From the NCBI RefSeq assembly GCF_004365635.1, contig NZ_SOBH01000001.1:124001-188000 (forward strand): DNA of 64,000 bases. The letters run 5' to 3'. The notes under the pieces are model-generated. The model saw nothing but the letters and a program-made list of their open reading frames with translations, did not search any database and was not told where the DNA came from. Below, one piece after another: positions 62,366-64,000 of this stretch. Numbering within the stretch: the stretch's first letter is position 1; every line of letters begins with the position of its first letter. Position numbers and translations under genes: made by a program. Source of the stretch: Litoreibacter halocynthiae. GTDB taxonomy: Bacteria > Pseudomonadota > Alphaproteobacteria > Rhodobacterales > Rhodobacteraceae.

Positions 62366-64000
62366 ATGACCGCTTTCGCCGCCCCCATTGCCGAGCAAAT
62401 CTGGGACATGAAGTACCGTTTTAAGGATGCGGATGGCACTCCGGTTGACGAAACCGTCGAGGACACATGGCGGCGGATTGCCCGTGATCTGGCGAAGGTC
62501 GAGGATAACCCTGCGCAGTGGGAAGAGACATTCTACGACGCGCTTGCTGACTTCAAATACCTGCCCGCCGGACGCATCATCGCGGGTGCTGGCACCAAGC
62601 GGTCTGTGACGCTGTTCAACTGCTTCGTGATGGGCACGATTCCAGATGACATGGGCGGAATCTTCCAGATGCTGAAAGAGGCGGCGCTGACAATGCAGCA
62701 AGGTGGCGGGATCGGCTACGACTTCTCCACTATCCGGCCCAAGGGCGCAGATGTGAAGGGCGTGGCTGCGGACGCCTCAGGCCCGTTGTCATTTATGGAT
62801 GTGTGGGACGCGATGTGCCGCACGATCATGTCCGCAGGCTCGCGCCGCGGCGCGATGATGGCCACGATGCGGTGCGACCACCCCGATGTGGAACAGTTTA
62901 TCGCAGCCAAGCAGGACGCCGCGCGGCTGCGCATGTTCAACCTGTCCGTGCTGATCACAGATGATTTCATGGAAGCCGTGAAGGCGGGCGGCCCGTGGGA
63001 ATTAGTCTTCGACGGTAAGGTCTACAAGACCGTGCAGGCGCTTGATTTGTGGAACAAGATCATGCGCGGCACCTATGATTATGCCGAGCCGGGCGTGATT
63101 TTCATCGACCGGATCAATCAGGCCAACAACCTGTCCTATGTCGAGCAGATCGCGGCCACCAACCCGTGTGGCGAGCAGCCTTTGCCGCCCTATGGGGCGT
63201 GCCTGCTGGGCTCGATCAACCTAGCTCGGCTGGTGGATCGCCCGTTTGAAGAGGGCGCCGACCTGGATGTTGCAAAACTGACAGAATTGGTCGCTGTAGC
63301 TGTGCGGATGATGGATAATGTAGTCGATGCGTCCAAGTTTCCGTTGGAGGCGCAGGCTCGGGAAGCAGCCGCGAAACGGCGGATCGGGCTGGGTGTGACC
63401 GGCTTGGCCGACGCGCTTCTCATGGTCGGCTCGCGCTATGGCTCCGAGGAGGCGGCGCGTCTGACCGAGCGATGGCTGCACGCGGTCGCCCGCGCCGCAT
63501 ATCTGGCCTCGGTGGATTTGGCGAAGGAGAAAGGAGCGTTTCCGCTCTTTGATGCGGAGGCCTATCTGGCGTCCGGCACCATGCAGGCGATGGACGCGGA
63601 CGTGCGCGACGCGATCCGCGAACACGGTATCCGCAACGCGCTTCTGACCTCGATCGCGCCGACGGGGACTATCTCGCTTTACGCGGGCAACGTCTCGTCG
63701 GGGATCGAGCCGGTGTTCGCCTATGCCTACACCCGCAAGGTCTTGCAGAAAGACGGCTCGCGCACAGAAGAAGAGGTGGTCGACTACGCCGTGCAAATGT
63801 GGCGCGACAAGTTCGGTGACGCCGAGTTGCCGGAATATTTCGTCAACGCCCAAACCCTCGCCCCGTTGGACCATGTGCGTATGCAAGCGGCGGCGCAGAA
63901 ATGGGTGGATTCGTCGATCTCGAAGACCATCAACTGCCCCGAGGATATCAGCTTTAACGATTTCAAAGATGTTTACATGGAAGCGTGGGATACGGGTTGC
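62366..64000 (+). CDS. nrdJ: Adenosylcobalamin-dependent ribonucleotide reductase (partial)
   Basis: The first 545 codons of a class II ribonucleotide reductase, cut by the window end. It makes deoxyribonucleotides using adenosylcobalamin. The N-terminus is MTAFAAPIAEQIWDMKYRFK. The first redox Cys lies in TLFNCFVMG (C86), and NPCGEQPLPPYGACLLGSIN holds the catalytic Cys (C268). Other family parts are AALTMQQGGGIGYDFSTIRP near 110 and LTSIAPTGTISLYAGNVSSG near 430. AGGA lies seven bases before the ATG. A near-consensus NrdR box precedes it. The 3' part with the C-terminal redox region is outside the window. Confidence 0.95.
   Translation, partial: MTAFAAPIAEQIWDMKYRFKDADGTPVDETVEDTWRRIARDLAKVEDNPAQWEETFYDALADFKYLPAGRIIAGAGTKRSVTLFNCFVMGTIPDDMGGIFQMLKEAALTMQQGGGIGYDFSTIRPKGADVKGVAADASGPLSFMDVWDAMCRTIMSAGSRRGAMMATMRCDHPDVEQFIAAKQDAARLRMFNLSVLITDDFMEAVKAGGPWELVFDGKVYKTVQALDLWNKIMRGTYDYAEPGVIFIDRINQANNLSYVEQIAATNPCGEQPLPPYGACLLGSINLARLVDRPFEEGADLDVAKLTELVAVAVRMMDNVVDASKFPLEAQAREAAAKRRIGLGVTGLADALLMVGSRYGSEEAARLTERWLHAVARAAYLASVDLAKEKGAFPLFDAEAYLASGTMQAMDADVRDAIREHGIRNALLTSIAPTGTISLYAGNVSSGIEPVFAYAYTRKVLQKDGSRTEEEVVDYAVQMWRDKFGDAELPEYFVNAQTLAPLDHVRMQAAAQKWVDSSISKTINCPEDISFNDFKDVYMEAWDTGC

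Noticed and set aside
62366-64000. Whether the last gene is a class I reductase.
   Set aside because: The protein lacks the class I N-terminal ATP cone and has the short class II start. No small-subunit gene was seen, although the window ends within the gene.

Overview
The window reads as an ordinary chromosomal segment of an alphaproteobacterium of the Rhodobacteraceae, most likely the marine Roseobacter group. This rests on the gene set: small proteins typical of this family (DUF1467, DUF1150 behind a small heat-shock protein, DUF1489, YdcH, a Flp-type pilin-like peptide), a hisS-hisZ-hisG run, an adenosylcobalamin-type ribonucleotide reductase, a four-domain dimethylglycine-dehydrogenase-like flavoprotein and an xdhABC set next to a BMP-type nucleoside transporter. 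The genus cannot be fixed by reading. No rRNA, tRNA, CRISPR array, insertion sequence, integrase or phage gene was recognised. Coding density is high, and nearly all genes carry AGGAG-like ribosome sites or 4-base ATGA/GTGA start-stop overlaps.

Layout. 1-14 kb: cyclopropane fatty acid synthase, aspS, a hemerythrin-like stress protein, a DUF1800/DUF1501 pair with a Tat signal, a Flp-like peptide, a GNAT enzyme, an orphan receiver protein, methylmalonyl-CoA epimerase with DUF1467, a run ending in topA, and a secreted lipase-like protein with an 11-residue-repeat tail. 14-24 kb: purEK, YdcH, a heat-shock operon (hsp20-DUF1150) with a clear sigma-32-type promoter and a possible RNA thermometer, fused ATP sulfurylase/APS kinase, trxB divergent from an Lrp regulator, a Hint-domain protein and two sulfotransferases. 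24-36 kb: pgeF-midA-lgt, ubiK, an iron alcohol dehydrogenase, an amino-acid ABC transporter without its ATPase, an M3 peptidase with an inositol-phosphatase-like enzyme, a hydroxyacid dehydrogenase, and a csbD/PPOX stress pair. 36-44 kb: an A+T-rich orphan gene, a lytic transglycosylase, the large flavoprotein, an amino-acid-oxidase-like enzyme with an aldo/keto reductase, a second hemerythrin and a double-CDGSH protein. 44-54 kb: an eight-gene purine uptake and oxidation operon. 54-64 kb: an ArsR-type regulator, a small secreted protein, dnaE, slyX, hisS-hisZ-hisG, DUF1489 and the start of nrdJ, which runs off the end.

Functional links. The xdhABC and BMP-transporter genes form one translationally coupled unit that should import purine nucleosides or bases and oxidise hypoxanthine/xanthine. 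The fused Sat-CysC would make PAPS, the donor needed by the two sulfotransferases about 3-5 kb away. Stress regulation shows at three points: GGAAC-N16/17-(C/G)GTT sites before the hemerythrin and csbD genes, and a CTTGATT-N14-CCCCATTT site before hsp20. A near-consensus NrdR box lies between DUF1489 and nrdJ.

I did not find a clearly new multi-gene system. The best leads are the regulatory sites, the DUF1800/DUF1501 pair, the unnamed 97-residue membrane protein inside the purine operon, the 54-residue membrane peptide overlapping topA, the hendecad tail of the lipase, and the A+T-rich orphan at 36.2-36.8 kb. Family calls come from recognising motifs and architecture; no database search was run.
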